Assembly (NCBI RefSeq): GCF_900113765.1
Contig: NZ_FOQO01000004.1
Span: 124,001-188,000 of the forward strand
Length of the DNA: 64,000 nucleotides
Origin: Parapedobacter indicus
GTDB taxonomy: Bacteria > Bacteroidota > Bacteroidia > Sphingobacteriales > Sphingobacteriaceae
Direction of reading: 5' to 3'
Below, in pieces: positions 8,479 through 17,388 of the stretch (the first letter of the stretch is position 1; the number at the start of each line of letters is the position of its first letter). Under the pieces are notes generated by a model. It was not told the DNA's origin, searched no databases, and saw only the letters and a list, made by a program, of their open reading frames with translations. The translations under genes and the position numbers were made by a program.

Positions 8479-10005
8479 TTACCATCCTGGATTTTGTTCA
8501 AGATTGGGATTGATAATCAATTCATCTGCCGGTATTGGGAAGAGGTAATGCTTTTCAGCGACCGGGTAATCGGGATGAACCGCCTTGATAATCTCAACAA
8601 GGCGCTTGGTACGCACCAGGTCAAACCAGCGGTGTCCTTCAAAGCCCAATTCGACGGCCCGTTCGTTGAGCACGGCATCGCGGAACTCTTCCTTCGTCAG
8701 ACCCGAGAGATTTTCGGGAAAACCATTTACGTTATTTCCATCGCGATTGCGTGCCCGCTCACGGATCGCATTGATCATCGCATAGGCCTCTTCGGTAGGT
8801 CCGTTGATCTCATTAAGTGCCTCGGCACGCATCAGATACACATCCGCTAGGCGTAACACCACATAGTTGGCGTTAAATGCATAGGCATTACGGGTAGTCG
8901 CCGTCCGGTCTACATATTTCCATGCCGGTGCCGGAAAAGGGAAGGTAAACTGCTGCCAGGTAACCTCTTCCCCTTGACGATTGATGCCCGAGGTGATGAA
9001 CGTGGATTCTTTGCGATAGTCGCGGTCATCGTACCGGTTGAAGAAGGCAATCTCACTCACAATCTGGCTTTCGCCGGTCTGCCCCGCTTCAGGCACCAGG
9101 CCGACGATGTCGCGCGGAAGTGTGAACTGACCAAAAATGCTCTGCTTGCCCACTGGAGTAAGAATACGGTCGGCTTGCCATTCGAAGAGTGATTCGGGAT
9201 TAAATTTATTGGCTGCGCCGATGGCATCCTGATAATTTGGCGTGAGGTGATGTTCGGGCATGGCAATCACCTCAGCGGCCAGGTCGGCACATCGCTGGTA
9301 ATCTGTGCTTTCTGAAACATCGCTGCTTGCCCGTGTCAGGTAAGCTTTTGCGAGCAGTCCTTTGGCAGCCCCCTTGGTGGCCCTTCCTTGTTGGTTGGTG
9401 GAAGGCAACACATCTGCCGCCGCTGTAAGGTCATCGATAACTTGGGTGTATATGTCGGCCACGGACGCCCGTGTAACGTCTGCCACCTCATCTACCGAAG
9501 TTACTTCTTGGGTAATCAACGGTATGCCACCGTAGAGCCTTACCCCGTAGAAATAACACAATCCGCGGATAAATCGTGCTTCGGCAATGTATTGCTGTTT
9601 GAGATTCTCGTCCATATTGATAGTCGCCAAGCGGCCAACGACAATGTTGGCGCGGTTAATCGCGTCGTACATATGGGTCCACACATTGCGTACATCCTCG
9701 TGGTCTGCATTAAAGGAAAAATTATCAAGTTGGCGCTGCGCGGCCAATGTAGGTGTATAAGCCTCGTCGGCCGGAAACCACGTCAGGTAATGCACCCGCC
9801 GCGCCAAGAAGGTGTTGGCACCGTCGCCTAAACCTACGTATGCGCCTACGAGTGCAGAAAGTGCGTCGTCTGCATTTTGGTAATAATTTTCAGGAGCCAG
9901 AAAGCTATGCGGCGTTTCTTCGAGGAATTTCTCGCAAGAAGTCAGTCCAAGGATCAAGCCGAAGCAGCAGAGTCCTTTTAGTAATGTGTTGCGTGTCTTT
10001 TTCAT
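8479..10005 (-). CDS. SusD/RagB family lipoprotein, nan operon
   Basis: About 508 residues from ATG 10005 (MKKTRNTLLKGL). The signal peptide ends in a lipobox (GLTSC), giving a lipid-anchored surface protein that binds glycan and caps its SusC partner. SusD features are the N-terminal CEKFLEE, the tetratricopeptide-like helical region, and the C-terminal part with VLRLADVYLMRAEALNEI, ELGFEGHRWFDLVRT and the closing IPADELIINPNLEQNPGW. An ATG at 10011 (MVMKK) is also possible. It follows susC by about 10 bp. Given the operon, the ligand is likely a sialylated glycan or free sialic acid, as with the NanU/NanO pair of Tannerella and Bacteroides. Confidence 0.93.
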   Translation of the reverse strand: MKKTRNTLLKGLCCFGLILGLTSCEKFLEETPHSFLAPENYYQNADDALSALVGAYVGLGDGANTFLARRVHYLTWFPADEAYTPTLAAQRQLDNFSFNADHEDVRNVWTHMYDAINRANIVVGRLATINMDENLKQQYIAEARFIRGLCYFYGVRLYGGIPLITQEVTSVDEVADVTRASVADIYTQVIDDLTAAADVLPSTNQQGRATKGAAKGLLAKAYLTRASSDVSESTDYQRCADLAAEVIAMPEHHLTPNYQDAIGAANKFNPESLFEWQADRILTPVGKQSIFGQFTLPRDIVGLVPEAGQTGESQIVSEIAFFNRYDDRDYRKESTFITSGINRQGEEVTWQQFTFPFPAPAWKYVDRTATTRNAYAFNANYVVLRLADVYLMRAEALNEINGPTEEAYAMINAIRERARNRDGNNVNGFPENLSGLTKEEFRDAVLNERAVELGFEGHRWFDLVRTKRLVEIIKAVHPDYPVAEKHYLFPIPADELIINPNLEQNPGW

Positions 10006-10015
10006 AACCATGTAA

Positions 10016-13003
10016 TTAAAAGCCAATGTTCAATCCCAATAATACGGTGCTGGCGGTGGGATAACCGTTGCCACCGTCGGGATCATACCCGAAGAAACCG
10101 TCACGGGTGAAAGTCACCAGATTTTGACCCGACAAGTATACCTGCAAACTGCGGATACCTACGATGCGGCCAGGCACCTGATACCCCAGTTGCACGTTGC
10201 GCAACTTAATGTACGACATATCCTGTAACAGATACGTGGAGCTGAGCCAATTGCCTACTCCAGCGCGCGGCAATGTGCCGTTGGGATTATCGGGTGACCA
10301 CCGATTTACCAGTTCATGCGCCTTATTGCTAGCCACTTCCGAGGGGTCGAATAGTCGGGAAATGCGATTGCCTTCGCGTCCCAATTCCCCCTGCAGAAAG
10401 ATGCCCAGCGACAGCCCTTTATAAGCCAATTGGTTATTGAGTCCAAAAATGTGCTTCGGCTGCGGATTGCCCACAATACCGCGGTCATCAGCATTGAACT
10501 GTCCATCGTTATTTACATCCTTGTAACGGATGTCTCCAGGTTGAACTCCGGTTTGGTAGCTTTGTGCCGCGATCTCCGCATCGTTATGAAAGATACCCTC
10601 GTAGATATAGCTAAGATTTACACCGGGTGCATACCCCAGAAATAACGAGGTAGAGCCCGAGCGGCCGAGCGATACCATTTTAGCCCGATTATATGCGTAA
10701 TTTCCCTGTACAGACCATGTAAAATCATTTTGGAAGAGGTCGGCACTCAGCTCGATCTCTACGCCCCGATTTTCGAGTTGACCGGTATTATAAAGCGCGG
10801 TCCTGTACCCCGAATAGGCCGGCAGGTTGATGGTGAACAACAGATCGTGCGTATTTTTCTTGTAATAATCGAATACCAGGCGCAGCCTGTTGTTCCAGAA
10901 GCCCATGTCGAAGCCGACATCCCATTGGGCGGATTTCTCCCAGGTAAGCGTCTGGTTGGCGAGGCTCGTTTGACGCGCACCATTTATTAGCTGGTTATCG
11001 AAGATATACAATAGGTCGGTTACCAGACGTGCCAATGACTGATAGTTACCGATTTCCTGATTCCCGGTTACCCCATAGCTGCCACGAATTTTCAGGTCGT
11101 CCCAGACCCCGGTATTCTTGATGAAATCTTCTTCGGAGAGTCGGTAGCCTAATGCCACGGAAGGAAAGTATCCCCATTGATTGCCCTTGGCAAATTTGGA
11201 GGAGCCATCGGCGCGGATGGTGGCCGTGGCCAGCAGGCGGTCATTGAATTGATAGTTTACGCGGGCAAGGAACGAAGCAATGGACCAATCGCTGAGGTCG
11301 GAATCGATTACCGGTGTGCCTGTGGTACCTCCGATGGCATCGGTACCCAGCAGATCATTTGGAAAGCCAGTGGGCTGCGTAGACGAGCTACGATTAGTTT
11401 CCGTTTGCCAGGTGAACCCGCCTGTCGCCTCCAGGCGGTGCCGGTCAGCAAAGGAAGTTCGATAGGTAACCACATTTTCGTTGAGTATATTGGTAATTCG
11501 CCGGTTGGCCAAAATACCCAAGCCGCCAAACAGGCCGCCGATGTACGTGGTCTCGCCCGGATAAAACTCCTCGTTGGCCCGGTTCATCAGGTTTACACCA
11601 ATGGATGATTTCGCCGTGAGCCCTTCGGCGATGGTATATTCCAGCCCCATGTTGCCAAGCAGGTTGTCGCCTTCCAGCCGGTTGCGCGTGGTGAGCAGCG
11701 AATTCACCGGACTTTCGGGCTTACTGATGCCGTACCAATTGGTTGTATACGCGTCGTCCTCGTCAAAAAGCGTGGCCGTTGGTGAGGCCGTATAAGCGCG
11801 TTCGCCAGCCGAGCGTACATTGTCAGATCCTGCGTTGGCAATGGGTACCGACCGATTAATGGTCCGATTGAACGTGAGTGACTGAATGAACTTCAGGCGT
11901 TGGTTAATCTGTTGATCGATATTGAACCGCAAGGCATAGCGCTCCATACCTGAATTGATCACAATACCGTCCTGATTAAAATAATTGCCCGAAATAAAAT
12001 ACCGGGTATTTTCCGTACCGCCGGAGATCGATACCTGATGGTCCGTCATTCCCGCCTGGCGGAAGATGAGATCCTGCCAGTCTGTCCCCTGCCCGATGGC
12101 CTGGGGATTGTCAAACGGAGCAGGAAGATCGCTTGCCCCGGCCCAGTCGTTGAGAAATTCCGCGTGTTCCTCGCCATTCATCAGGTCCAGCTTGGTATGG
12201 GGGCGCTGCCAACCGTAGTACCCATTGTAATTTACCTGAGCACTACCCGATTTGCCACGTTTGGTAGTGATGATCAGTACGCCGTTGGATCCACGGGAGC
12301 CGTAAATGGCCGTTGCAGATGCATCTTTGAGCACTTCGACCGACTGGATGTCATTGGGGTTGATAGACGCCAGTGCGTTGGTAGCGCTGAACGTGCCATA
12401 TGACGTACCTCCCGGATCTTTACTGCTGTTATACATGGGAATGCCATCGACAACCAACAGCGGTTCATTACCTGCATTCACGGAGCTTGCCCCCCGTATG
12501 CGGATGGTTGCACGCCCTCCGGGAGCACCGCTCGACTGGCTGATCTGCACACCGGATGCCTTGCCTTGCAGCAGCATGTCCATGCTGGCCGCCGGTTGTT
12601 TCTCAAGCTGCGCGGCCGATACCGAAGCCACGGCTCCGGTCACGTCTTTGCGCTGTTGGGTACCATACCCTACCACGACCACTTCATCAAGGGCGCTCTG
12701 TGGCTGTAGGGCAATTTGCACGTTCGTCTGTCCCTTTACTGCCACTTCTTCCATACCATACCCCACAAATGAGGCTACCAGTATGGCATTCGCCGGTACC
12801 TGACTGAGTTGAAATTTCCCATCTGCACCGGTCTGTGTGCTTCCGACCGAAGCTTTAAGTGCAACGGTAGCTCCTGTGAGCGGTTCGCCGGTGACGGCAT
12901 CCGTTACCTGACCCGATACAACCGTCAGGGTTTGCTGTGCCCGGGCAAACGGAGCTAAGCATAGCCCGGCCAGGCACCAGAGGTACATCATCGTTTTCAT
13001 CAT
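10016..13003 (-). CDS. SusC/RagA family TonB-linked outer-membrane protein, nan operon
   Basis: 995 residues. Signal peptide (MMKTMMYLWCLAGLCLAPFARA), then a carboxypeptidase-regulatory-like domain at about 27-105 (SGQVTDAVTGEPLTGATV), the SusC box (LDEVVVVGYGTQQRKDVTGAV), a TonB plug (AIYGSRGSNGVLIITTKRG) and a 22-strand barrel ending in LLGLNIGF. There is no STN signalling domain, so control is through the operon promoter rather than a sigma/anti-sigma pair. It pairs with the downstream SusD for TonB-driven import across the outer membrane. It lies 28 bp downstream of the sialidase gene. Confidence 0.95.
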   Translation of the reverse strand: MMKTMMYLWCLAGLCLAPFARAQQTLTVVSGQVTDAVTGEPLTGATVALKASVGSTQTGADGKFQLSQVPANAILVASFVGYGMEEVAVKGQTNVQIALQPQSALDEVVVVGYGTQQRKDVTGAVASVSAAQLEKQPAASMDMLLQGKASGVQISQSSGAPGGRATIRIRGASSVNAGNEPLLVVDGIPMYNSSKDPGGTSYGTFSATNALASINPNDIQSVEVLKDASATAIYGSRGSNGVLIITTKRGKSGSAQVNYNGYYGWQRPHTKLDLMNGEEHAEFLNDWAGASDLPAPFDNPQAIGQGTDWQDLIFRQAGMTDHQVSISGGTENTRYFISGNYFNQDGIVINSGMERYALRFNIDQQINQRLKFIQSLTFNRTINRSVPIANAGSDNVRSAGERAYTASPTATLFDEDDAYTTNWYGISKPESPVNSLLTTRNRLEGDNLLGNMGLEYTIAEGLTAKSSIGVNLMNRANEEFYPGETTYIGGLFGGLGILANRRITNILNENVVTYRTSFADRHRLEATGGFTWQTETNRSSSTQPTGFPNDLLGTDAIGGTTGTPVIDSDLSDWSIASFLARVNYQFNDRLLATATIRADGSSKFAKGNQWGYFPSVALGYRLSEEDFIKNTGVWDDLKIRGSYGVTGNQEIGNYQSLARLVTDLLYIFDNQLINGARQTSLANQTLTWEKSAQWDVGFDMGFWNNRLRLVFDYYKKNTHDLLFTINLPAYSGYRTALYNTGQLENRGVEIELSADLFQNDFTWSVQGNYAYNRAKMVSLGRSGSTSLFLGYAPGVNLSYIYEGIFHNDAEIAAQSYQTGVQPGDIRYKDVNNDGQFNADDRGIVGNPQPKHIFGLNNQLAYKGLSLGIFLQGELGREGNRISRLFDPSEVASNKAHELVNRWSPDNPNGTLPRAGVGNWLSSTYLLQDMSYIKLRNVQLGYQVPGRIVGIRSLQVYLSGQNLVTFTRDGFFGYDPDGGNGYPTASTVLLGLNIGF

Positions 13004-13031
13004 AATGAACGTTTAATTGGATATGTTGTAA

Positions 13032-14177
13032 TTACTCTTGGTTATCGAGTTCGTCGAGGGTAAACCGCGTACTTACTACCGAATTTTGTTCCGACCCTTC
13101 TCTATATTTCACGTAGGTGGTGGCTACGAACGTGCCATCGGGCAACCGCTCAAGGCCAGGATAGCCGCAATCCATCCCTTTGTGACTATGCAGCAGCTTT
13201 ACGCGGTATTGACCTTCGTTACCCTGTAAAATATCGTCATACGTACCTACCCACGCCACAAAATGCGTACGCGTGGGATTATCGTGTCCCGTATCACGGA
13301 ATACCACGACGAGGCGGCCATCCGCCGCATAGTTAGCCTTGTGCCGATCGCCGTGCAATGGGCCCGGAAGGGGCTTTGGTTCCGACCAAGAAGCTCCTTC
13401 ATCGTCACTCGTCATAAACAAGGCTATGCGTTTTGCATTTTCACGGATGAGACAGAGCAATTGCTTGCCGTCGGGTGAACGTACCAGTTCGGGTTCGCAG
13501 GGCTTCAAACCCGGTAAATCGAGGACCACTTCCCAGGGTGTCCAGGTGGCCCCTCCATCGTCGGAATAACTCCGCGCCAGGACATTGGACCGCTCTTCCT
13601 TCTGCTCGCCCGGTCGCCGAATGTTCGATAGGCCGAGCAACCTCTTTCCCCCTTCGATAGGCATAATAGTACAGAACGGCATCACGCTCGCCCCTACATG
13701 GTTGGAAACCATCGGCGACCAAGTTTTACCGTCGTCATCGGAGCGCGACTGGTACATGCTTCCATCCGGCCCTTCTCCAGCAAACACAAAGAGGCTGTAA
13801 TTACCTTGTGGGTCAGGCAACCGGTATATCGTGGGACAGTTGTAAACTGTCGACCAATTTTCCGGGACATCAAGCAGCTCGCTCCATGTACGCCCCCCAT
13901 CGTCGCTGCGTTTCAGCGGGCCGCATACGCCGCCATGGTTATACGTCCAAACGCAGTACATCGTTTTGCCGTCGGGCAAAAGAACCGTCGTGGGATGACC
14001 TTGGTACACCTCGGGAGTACCCTGTGCCACAATCACCTGCCGCGCCGAATCGTTTGACAGATCGATTGTCTGAATGCCGTTTGTCGTTTCGTTGTTATTC
14101 CTGTCCCTCGTTTCTTGACAGGCAACGGATAATCCGATGAATACAAGAACAATACAAACTGAAAAATACGATTTCAT
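13032..14177 (-). CDS. Exo-sialidase-like BNR-repeat protein (GH33-like), lipoprotein
   Basis: 381 residues from ATG 14177 (MKSYFSVCIVLVFIG); another ATG lies at 14192. The signal peptide ends in SVAC, a lipobox, so it is probably surface or periplasmic. At least four Asp-box motifs are visible: SDDGGRTW, SDDDGKTW, SDDGGATW and SDDEGASW, as in the six-bladed sialidase propeller. The usual FRIP motif is replaced by YRLP. Catalytic Arg triad and Tyr/Glu pair cannot be assigned with certainty by eye. As first structural gene after the regulator, it would cut terminal sialic acids from host or dietary glycans to feed the operon. A divergent BNR enzyme with other specificity is possible. Confidence 0.82.
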   Translation of the reverse strand: MKSYFSVCIVLVFIGLSVACQETRDRNNNETTNGIQTIDLSNDSARQVIVAQGTPEVYQGHPTTVLLPDGKTMYCVWTYNHGGVCGPLKRSDDGGRTWSELLDVPENWSTVYNCPTIYRLPDPQGNYSLFVFAGEGPDGSMYQSRSDDDGKTWSPMVSNHVGASVMPFCTIMPIEGGKRLLGLSNIRRPGEQKEERSNVLARSYSDDGGATWTPWEVVLDLPGLKPCEPELVRSPDGKQLLCLIRENAKRIALFMTSDDEGASWSEPKPLPGPLHGDRHKANYAADGRLVVVFRDTGHDNPTRTHFVAWVGTYDDILQGNEGQYRVKLLHSHKGMDCGYPGLERLPDGTFVATTYVKYREGSEQNSVVSTRFTLDELDNQE

Positions 14178-14215
14178 CACTTGTTTCGTCATAATTGGTT
14201 TTACATTACATGTTT

Positions 14216-14230
14216 ATATGTCAAACATAT
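14216..14230. promoter_or_regulatory. Operator O2 of the nan operon (inverted repeat)
   Basis: A perfect inverted repeat ATATGT-CAA-ACATAT in the leader of the sialidase gene. It has the GT-N3-AC core expected for FadR-subfamily GntR regulators, one of which is encoded just upstream. A near copy lies 59 bp away at 14275-14289. Confidence 0.6.
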
Positions 14231-14274
14231 TATTGAGAAATAAACACGGAACTTATCCTTTTTATTTAAATCAT

Positions 14275-14289
14275 ATATGTCTGACGTAT
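14275..14289. promoter_or_regulatory. Operator O1 of the nan operon (inverted repeat)
   Basis: ATATGT-CTG-ACGTAT, the same design as the site at 14216-14230 with one mismatch. It begins about 10 bp downstream of the -7 element, so it covers the predicted transcription start and a bound repressor would block initiation. Confidence 0.62.
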
Positions 14290-14298
14290 TATGCTTGA

Positions 14299-14331
14299 CA
14301 AATATACTATACTCCTTTTCAGAAATACAAA
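14299..14331 (-). promoter_or_regulatory. Bacteroidota-type promoter of the sialic acid operon
   Basis: Read on the minus strand: TTTG (14331-14328), 21 bp, then TATATTTG (14306-14299). This matches the -33 TTTG and -7 TAnnTTTG elements of the housekeeping sigma factor in Bacteroidota. Start of transcription is expected near 14292, leaving a leader of about 100 nt before the sialidase ATG. Confidence 0.75.
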
Positions 14332-14357
14332 TTTTTCAATTAATTTTTTAGAAAAAT

Positions 14358-15071
14358 TCAGCTAATTAACTGAAAATGAAGCTCAAAATGAATTCGCATT
14401 GCCTCACGAAAAGAAGCAGGATTTCCATGGCGTAGTGTTTCTACAAGGTCCGCATGTGTAACGCTGGGTGCGGCCCCGGGTTGGTGTATTTGCTCGCGGT
14501 AATCGAGCACATATTGAAAGATTGGCTGTAACATGCTTTGAAACCGAGTCAATACAGGATTGTCTGTAATTCCATACAGTGTAGCGTGAAACAGAATGTC
14601 CAACCGGATCAGTTCGGCTTTGTCAGTAGTTGCGCGTTCCTCTTTCAATAGCTGCTCCAGTTTCTTAAAATCCGCAGGTTTAATCCGACTGTATAAAAAA
14701 TCACCAAGGCCCATTTCCAGCATCAATCGTACTTCAAACAAGCGCTTCAACGTACCTTTACCGAGGAGTTTAGGGTGAAGAATCCGCTCCATACCGCCCA
14801 ACACATCCGGTTCGGTGAGGATGGTTCCTCTCCGTTTCCGCACATCAACCAGCCCTAGCATGCGCAGGCGACTCATTGCTTCCCGGATCACGCTTCGGCT
14901 CACACCCAGTGCTTCGGCCAGTTCCATTTCCTTGGGCAGTGTATCACCGATTTTGAACCCTTTGTTGGCGAAATATTCGCGCAGACGCTGTTCAGCTTGA
15001 TCGGTCATCGTGATGCTCACGATGGGGTTAAGCAAGTGATCTTCCATACAATTCGATTCCTTCCGGTCCAT
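14358..15071 (-). CDS. GntR/FadR family regulator, probable sialic acid operon repressor
   Basis: 237 residues. The winged helix-turn-helix is at about 20-90 (GDTLPKEMELAEALGVSRSVIREAMSRLRMLGLVDVRKRRGT). The C-terminal all-helical FCD domain carries the family's metal/ligand residues (DILFH, THADLVETL, HFELHF). E. coli NanR belongs to this same subfamily. Its gene stands directly upstream of the sialidase promoter, and two GT-N3-AC inverted repeats lie there, so it is the natural candidate to repress the operon and be released by a sialic acid or derived amino sugar. ATG 15071 follows GGGGGG at a suitable distance; ATG 15047 is an alternative. Confidence 0.88.
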   Translation of the reverse strand: MDRKESNCMEDHLLNPIVSITMTDQAEQRLREYFANKGFKIGDTLPKEMELAEALGVSRSVIREAMSRLRMLGLVDVRKRRGTILTEPDVLGGMERILHPKLLGKGTLKRLFEVRLMLEMGLGDFLYSRIKPADFKKLEQLLKEERATTDKAELIRLDILFHATLYGITDNPVLTRFQSMLQPIFQYVLDYREQIHQPGAAPSVTHADLVETLRHGNPASFREAMRIHFELHFQLIS

Positions 15072-15073
15072 TC

Positions 15074-15104
15074 TGGGGCACCCCCCTTTGATAAACCTGC
15101 CCCA
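15074..15104 (-). promoter_or_regulatory. Inverted repeat over the ribosome site of the FadR-type gene
   Basis: TGGGGCA at 15074-15080 and TGCCCCA at 15098-15104 form a 7-bp inverted repeat with a 17-nt spacer, immediately before the start codon and enclosing the G-rich ribosome site. A TACTTTTG -7-like element overlaps its upstream arm. It may be a hairpin that tunes translation or a protein site. Confidence 0.4.
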
Positions 15105-15126
15105 AAAGTATGAAAATAAGTTAGGT

Positions 15127-15711
15127 TTAATTTTGTTTTTTCAACATGCGCTGGGCCGCATCGGACGCCACAACGAGGCCTGCGGCCAGCATAATCACAT
15201 CTTTCAGCACCAACCGGCCCGCACCTGAGAGATATGGAAATCCATGGTTGGGAGTAGGAAAGTCGCCGCCTAGGTTAGGCACGTATACCTCCGGTGTCGT
15301 GATCAGAAAAGATAAGGTCACAATCGACATCAGAAATGTCAGAAGCCCACCGACCACTCCCAGTTTTGCCGACCAGATTCCGGCCAAAGTCAGTAGGCCG
15401 ATTGCGACAATAGCCGCTCCCAAACCGTACGAAAAGATGTAGGTTCCGTTTGCCTTATGCCAGTCGATATTTTTGGTTACCGTCTTCCCTTCTGGATTCT
15501 TATACGCCTGGTATTCGGGTGCCTCTTTCGCATAGAAAAACCCCATCAGTGGACTGTTTGCCACGAAAGGCACAATGCCGTCCGCTTCGTATTGAAATGC
15601 CTTCAGGCCGCCGATCCAAGCCATGACAATAAAAATGGAAATCCGCAAAAGGTGTATAAAACCGCGCTGTGTGCTTGCCAAGAAATGTAACAGGTTATTC
15701 ATTGTTCTCAT
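15127..15711 (-). CDS. DUF417 (YkgB/RclC-like) inner-membrane protein
   Basis: 194 residues from ATG 15711 (MRTMNNLLHFLAS); ATG 15702 is equally possible. The longer open frame runs into the AraC gene and is not used. Four membrane segments are visible, with the family's features: a first helix followed by WIGGLKAFQYEADGIVPFVANSPLM, and a conserved VLKDVIMLAAGLV near the end. In E. coli the related RclC is part of the hypochlorous acid resistance operon controlled by an AraC regulator. Here an AraC-type gene lies just upstream on the same strand, which is a similar pairing, but no RclA or RclB homologue is near. Exact role unknown. Confidence 0.85.
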   Translation of the reverse strand: MRTMNNLLHFLASTQRGFIHLLRISIFIVMAWIGGLKAFQYEADGIVPFVANSPLMGFFYAKEAPEYQAYKNPEGKTVTKNIDWHKANGTYIFSYGLGAAIVAIGLLTLAGIWSAKLGVVGGLLTFLMSIVTLSFLITTPEVYVPNLGGDFPTPNHGFPYLSGAGRLVLKDVIMLAAGLVVASDAAQRMLKKQN

Positions 15712-15775
15712 TTTACGGACAAAAGTATAGGACAATGATGTGCAAGAAAATGGACAAAAACGGATTTGCCGTGAA

Positions 15776-16600
15776 CTATTTCGCTGCGACGATGGAAATT
15801 CCGACCTGTAACCTGAATTCGGACGGTGAAATACCCACATACTTTTTGAAGTACCTGCTGAAATAATGCTCGTCTTCAAAATGCAGTTTCAGTGCGATTT
15901 CCTTTATAGATAAATAAGTAAGGTGCAGTAATTTTTTAGCTTCCAGGATCACGCGCTCCTGAATAAGTGTAGAAGGTAGTTTGCCCAATTGCCGTTTTAT
16001 TTTCCTGCTGAACGTATCGATGCTTAGGTTCAGTATCCCGGCATAGAAACTTACCGATCTGGTCGTTGCAAAATGTTCTTCCAGCAGTTGCTGAAAGCTC
16101 TCCCCTTCCTGCATCTCCATGTTATCCGTGAGCAAATCCATATCCACTTGCTGTTTTTTTGCCTTGCTGGACAAGGCTAGAATAAGCTGCAAATAAGCCT
16201 TTAGTACCGAAGTCGAAAATGAGGAATGGGTCGTTAGCTCCCTCTTCATGTTATTGACCAAGTGCACAATCTCGTCATATACGGATGCCGATACATTGAC
16301 GAAAGGCCGGAGATAGATGTTATTAAACAGCAGCCCATTGCAGGCCACTTCCTTTTTATGGTATTCAATGCAATAGAAGTCCCCGTGAAATAAAATCTGG
16401 ACAACCGGCTGTATTGTCGGCGTTTTCCATTCAAGATGTTGATACGGGCTTAAAAAAAGCAGCGAAGCGGATGTAGTGTGGTAGGAAATAAAATCGACCG
16501 CGACCTCCATCGGCCCGGGAAGAAGAAAAATTTGATACAGCGGGTAGTCTTCCGGGTGGGGTTGCTTTTGCGGATGGATCGTATCAATATGGATTTGCAT
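15776..16600 (-). CDS. AraC family transcriptional regulator
   Basis: 274 residues from ATG 16600; an in-frame TTG at 16615 would overlap the permease stop. The N-terminal half is a cupin-like effector domain. The C-terminal 100 residues hold the two helix-turn-helix motifs (SVSFYAGILNLSIDTFSRKIKRQ and LSIKEIALKLHFEDEHYFSRYFKKYVGISPSEFR), with the latter matching the AraC signature. It lies 11 bp after an ABC permease gene and 64 bp before the DUF417 gene, which it may control. Effector unknown. Confidence 0.9.
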   Translation of the reverse strand: MQIHIDTIHPQKQPHPEDYPLYQIFLLPGPMEVAVDFISYHTTSASLLFLSPYQHLEWKTPTIQPVVQILFHGDFYCIEYHKKEVACNGLLFNNIYLRPFVNVSASVYDEIVHLVNNMKRELTTHSSFSTSVLKAYLQLILALSSKAKKQQVDMDLLTDNMEMQEGESFQQLLEEHFATTRSVSFYAGILNLSIDTFSRKIKRQLGKLPSTLIQERVILEAKKLLHLTYLSIKEIALKLHFEDEHYFSRYFKKYVGISPSEFRLQVGISIVAAK

Positions 16601-16611
16601 GGGTTGCGATT

Positions 16612-17388
16612 TCAATCGTAAATTTTCCGCTTAAAAAGATAGAAACTTCCAACGAGAAATACCAAAACCGAACAAAGATTTAAATAATCTAACCGTTCAA
16701 ACCGCGTATTTTCACTCAACATATTGAGGTACGATTTGAACGATCCGGTATAGGGAATAAAGTCAGAAAAGTCCTTTTGCCAAACGATCGTGGAAAACAC
16801 CAACAAGAACATACCCAATCCGATGGGATAAATGAAATTCTTAAATTGCAAACTTAAGCAAAGTTGGATGGATGATATCGCTGCAAGTGCAACATATAGT
16901 TTCAGAAATACAAAGAACGACACACTCCTAAAATCGTAGTTCTGAAAACCGATTTCCGGCAAAACGACACCGAGTAAATACCCGCACAATAAAAAGGCAA
17001 AATAGGACAGTGACACAGATAGCAAAACGGTTATAAAAATAAATAAAACCTTAGCAATAAATATTTTATGTTTGGAAATAGGTAGCGTAAATAAGACTTT
17101 ATAGTTGTTGTTTTTGTATTCTATATCGCAGCAAGCATGTACAAATATGGCAACCAATATCGGATACAAAAGATAGAAGAACTGAAAGACGTCTTTTCCA
17201 AACATACCTTGCCAAGGATTAATACTCCCATCAATCTCCCCGACTGGATTCTGTGAAACATCGTAATACAGGTATCCGGCAACGAATATCGTCAAAGCAA
17301 CTGGGATTAACAGGAGTACAACTATTTCCTTGTTCTTTGAAAGTTTATAGAATTCGGACGCATAAGCCGCACGAAAGGTATCACTCAT
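16612..17388 (-). CDS. ABC transporter permease (ABC-2 type)
   Basis: 258 residues with six predicted membrane segments (for example ILLIPVALTIFVAGYLYY, FYLLYPILVAIFVHACCDI, the FIFITVLLSVSLSYFAFLL block and FVLVFLVGSFYLF-like C-terminus). It resembles permeases of lantibiotic-immunity and bacitracin-type exporters (MutG/BcrB-like) in size and layout. It overlaps the ATPase gene by 8 bp, so the two form one transporter. The AT-richer sequence here than in flanking nan genes may hint at a different origin. Substrate unknown. Confidence 0.8.
   Translation of the reverse strand: MSDTFRAAYASEFYKLSKNKEIVVLLLIPVALTIFVAGYLYYDVSQNPVGEIDGSINPWQGMFGKDVFQFFYLLYPILVAIFVHACCDIEYKNNNYKVLFTLPISKHKIFIAKVLFIFITVLLSVSLSYFAFLLCGYLLGVVLPEIGFQNYDFRSVSFFVFLKLYVALAAISSIQLCLSLQFKNFIYPIGLGMFLLVFSTIVWQKDFSDFIPYTGSFKSYLNMLSENTRFERLDYLNLCSVLVFLVGSFYLFKRKIYD

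Noticed and set aside
15712..15879. N-terminal extension of the DUF417 protein frame
   Set aside because: It overlaps the coding region of the AraC gene and adds a sequence without membrane character; the family starts at the first helix.
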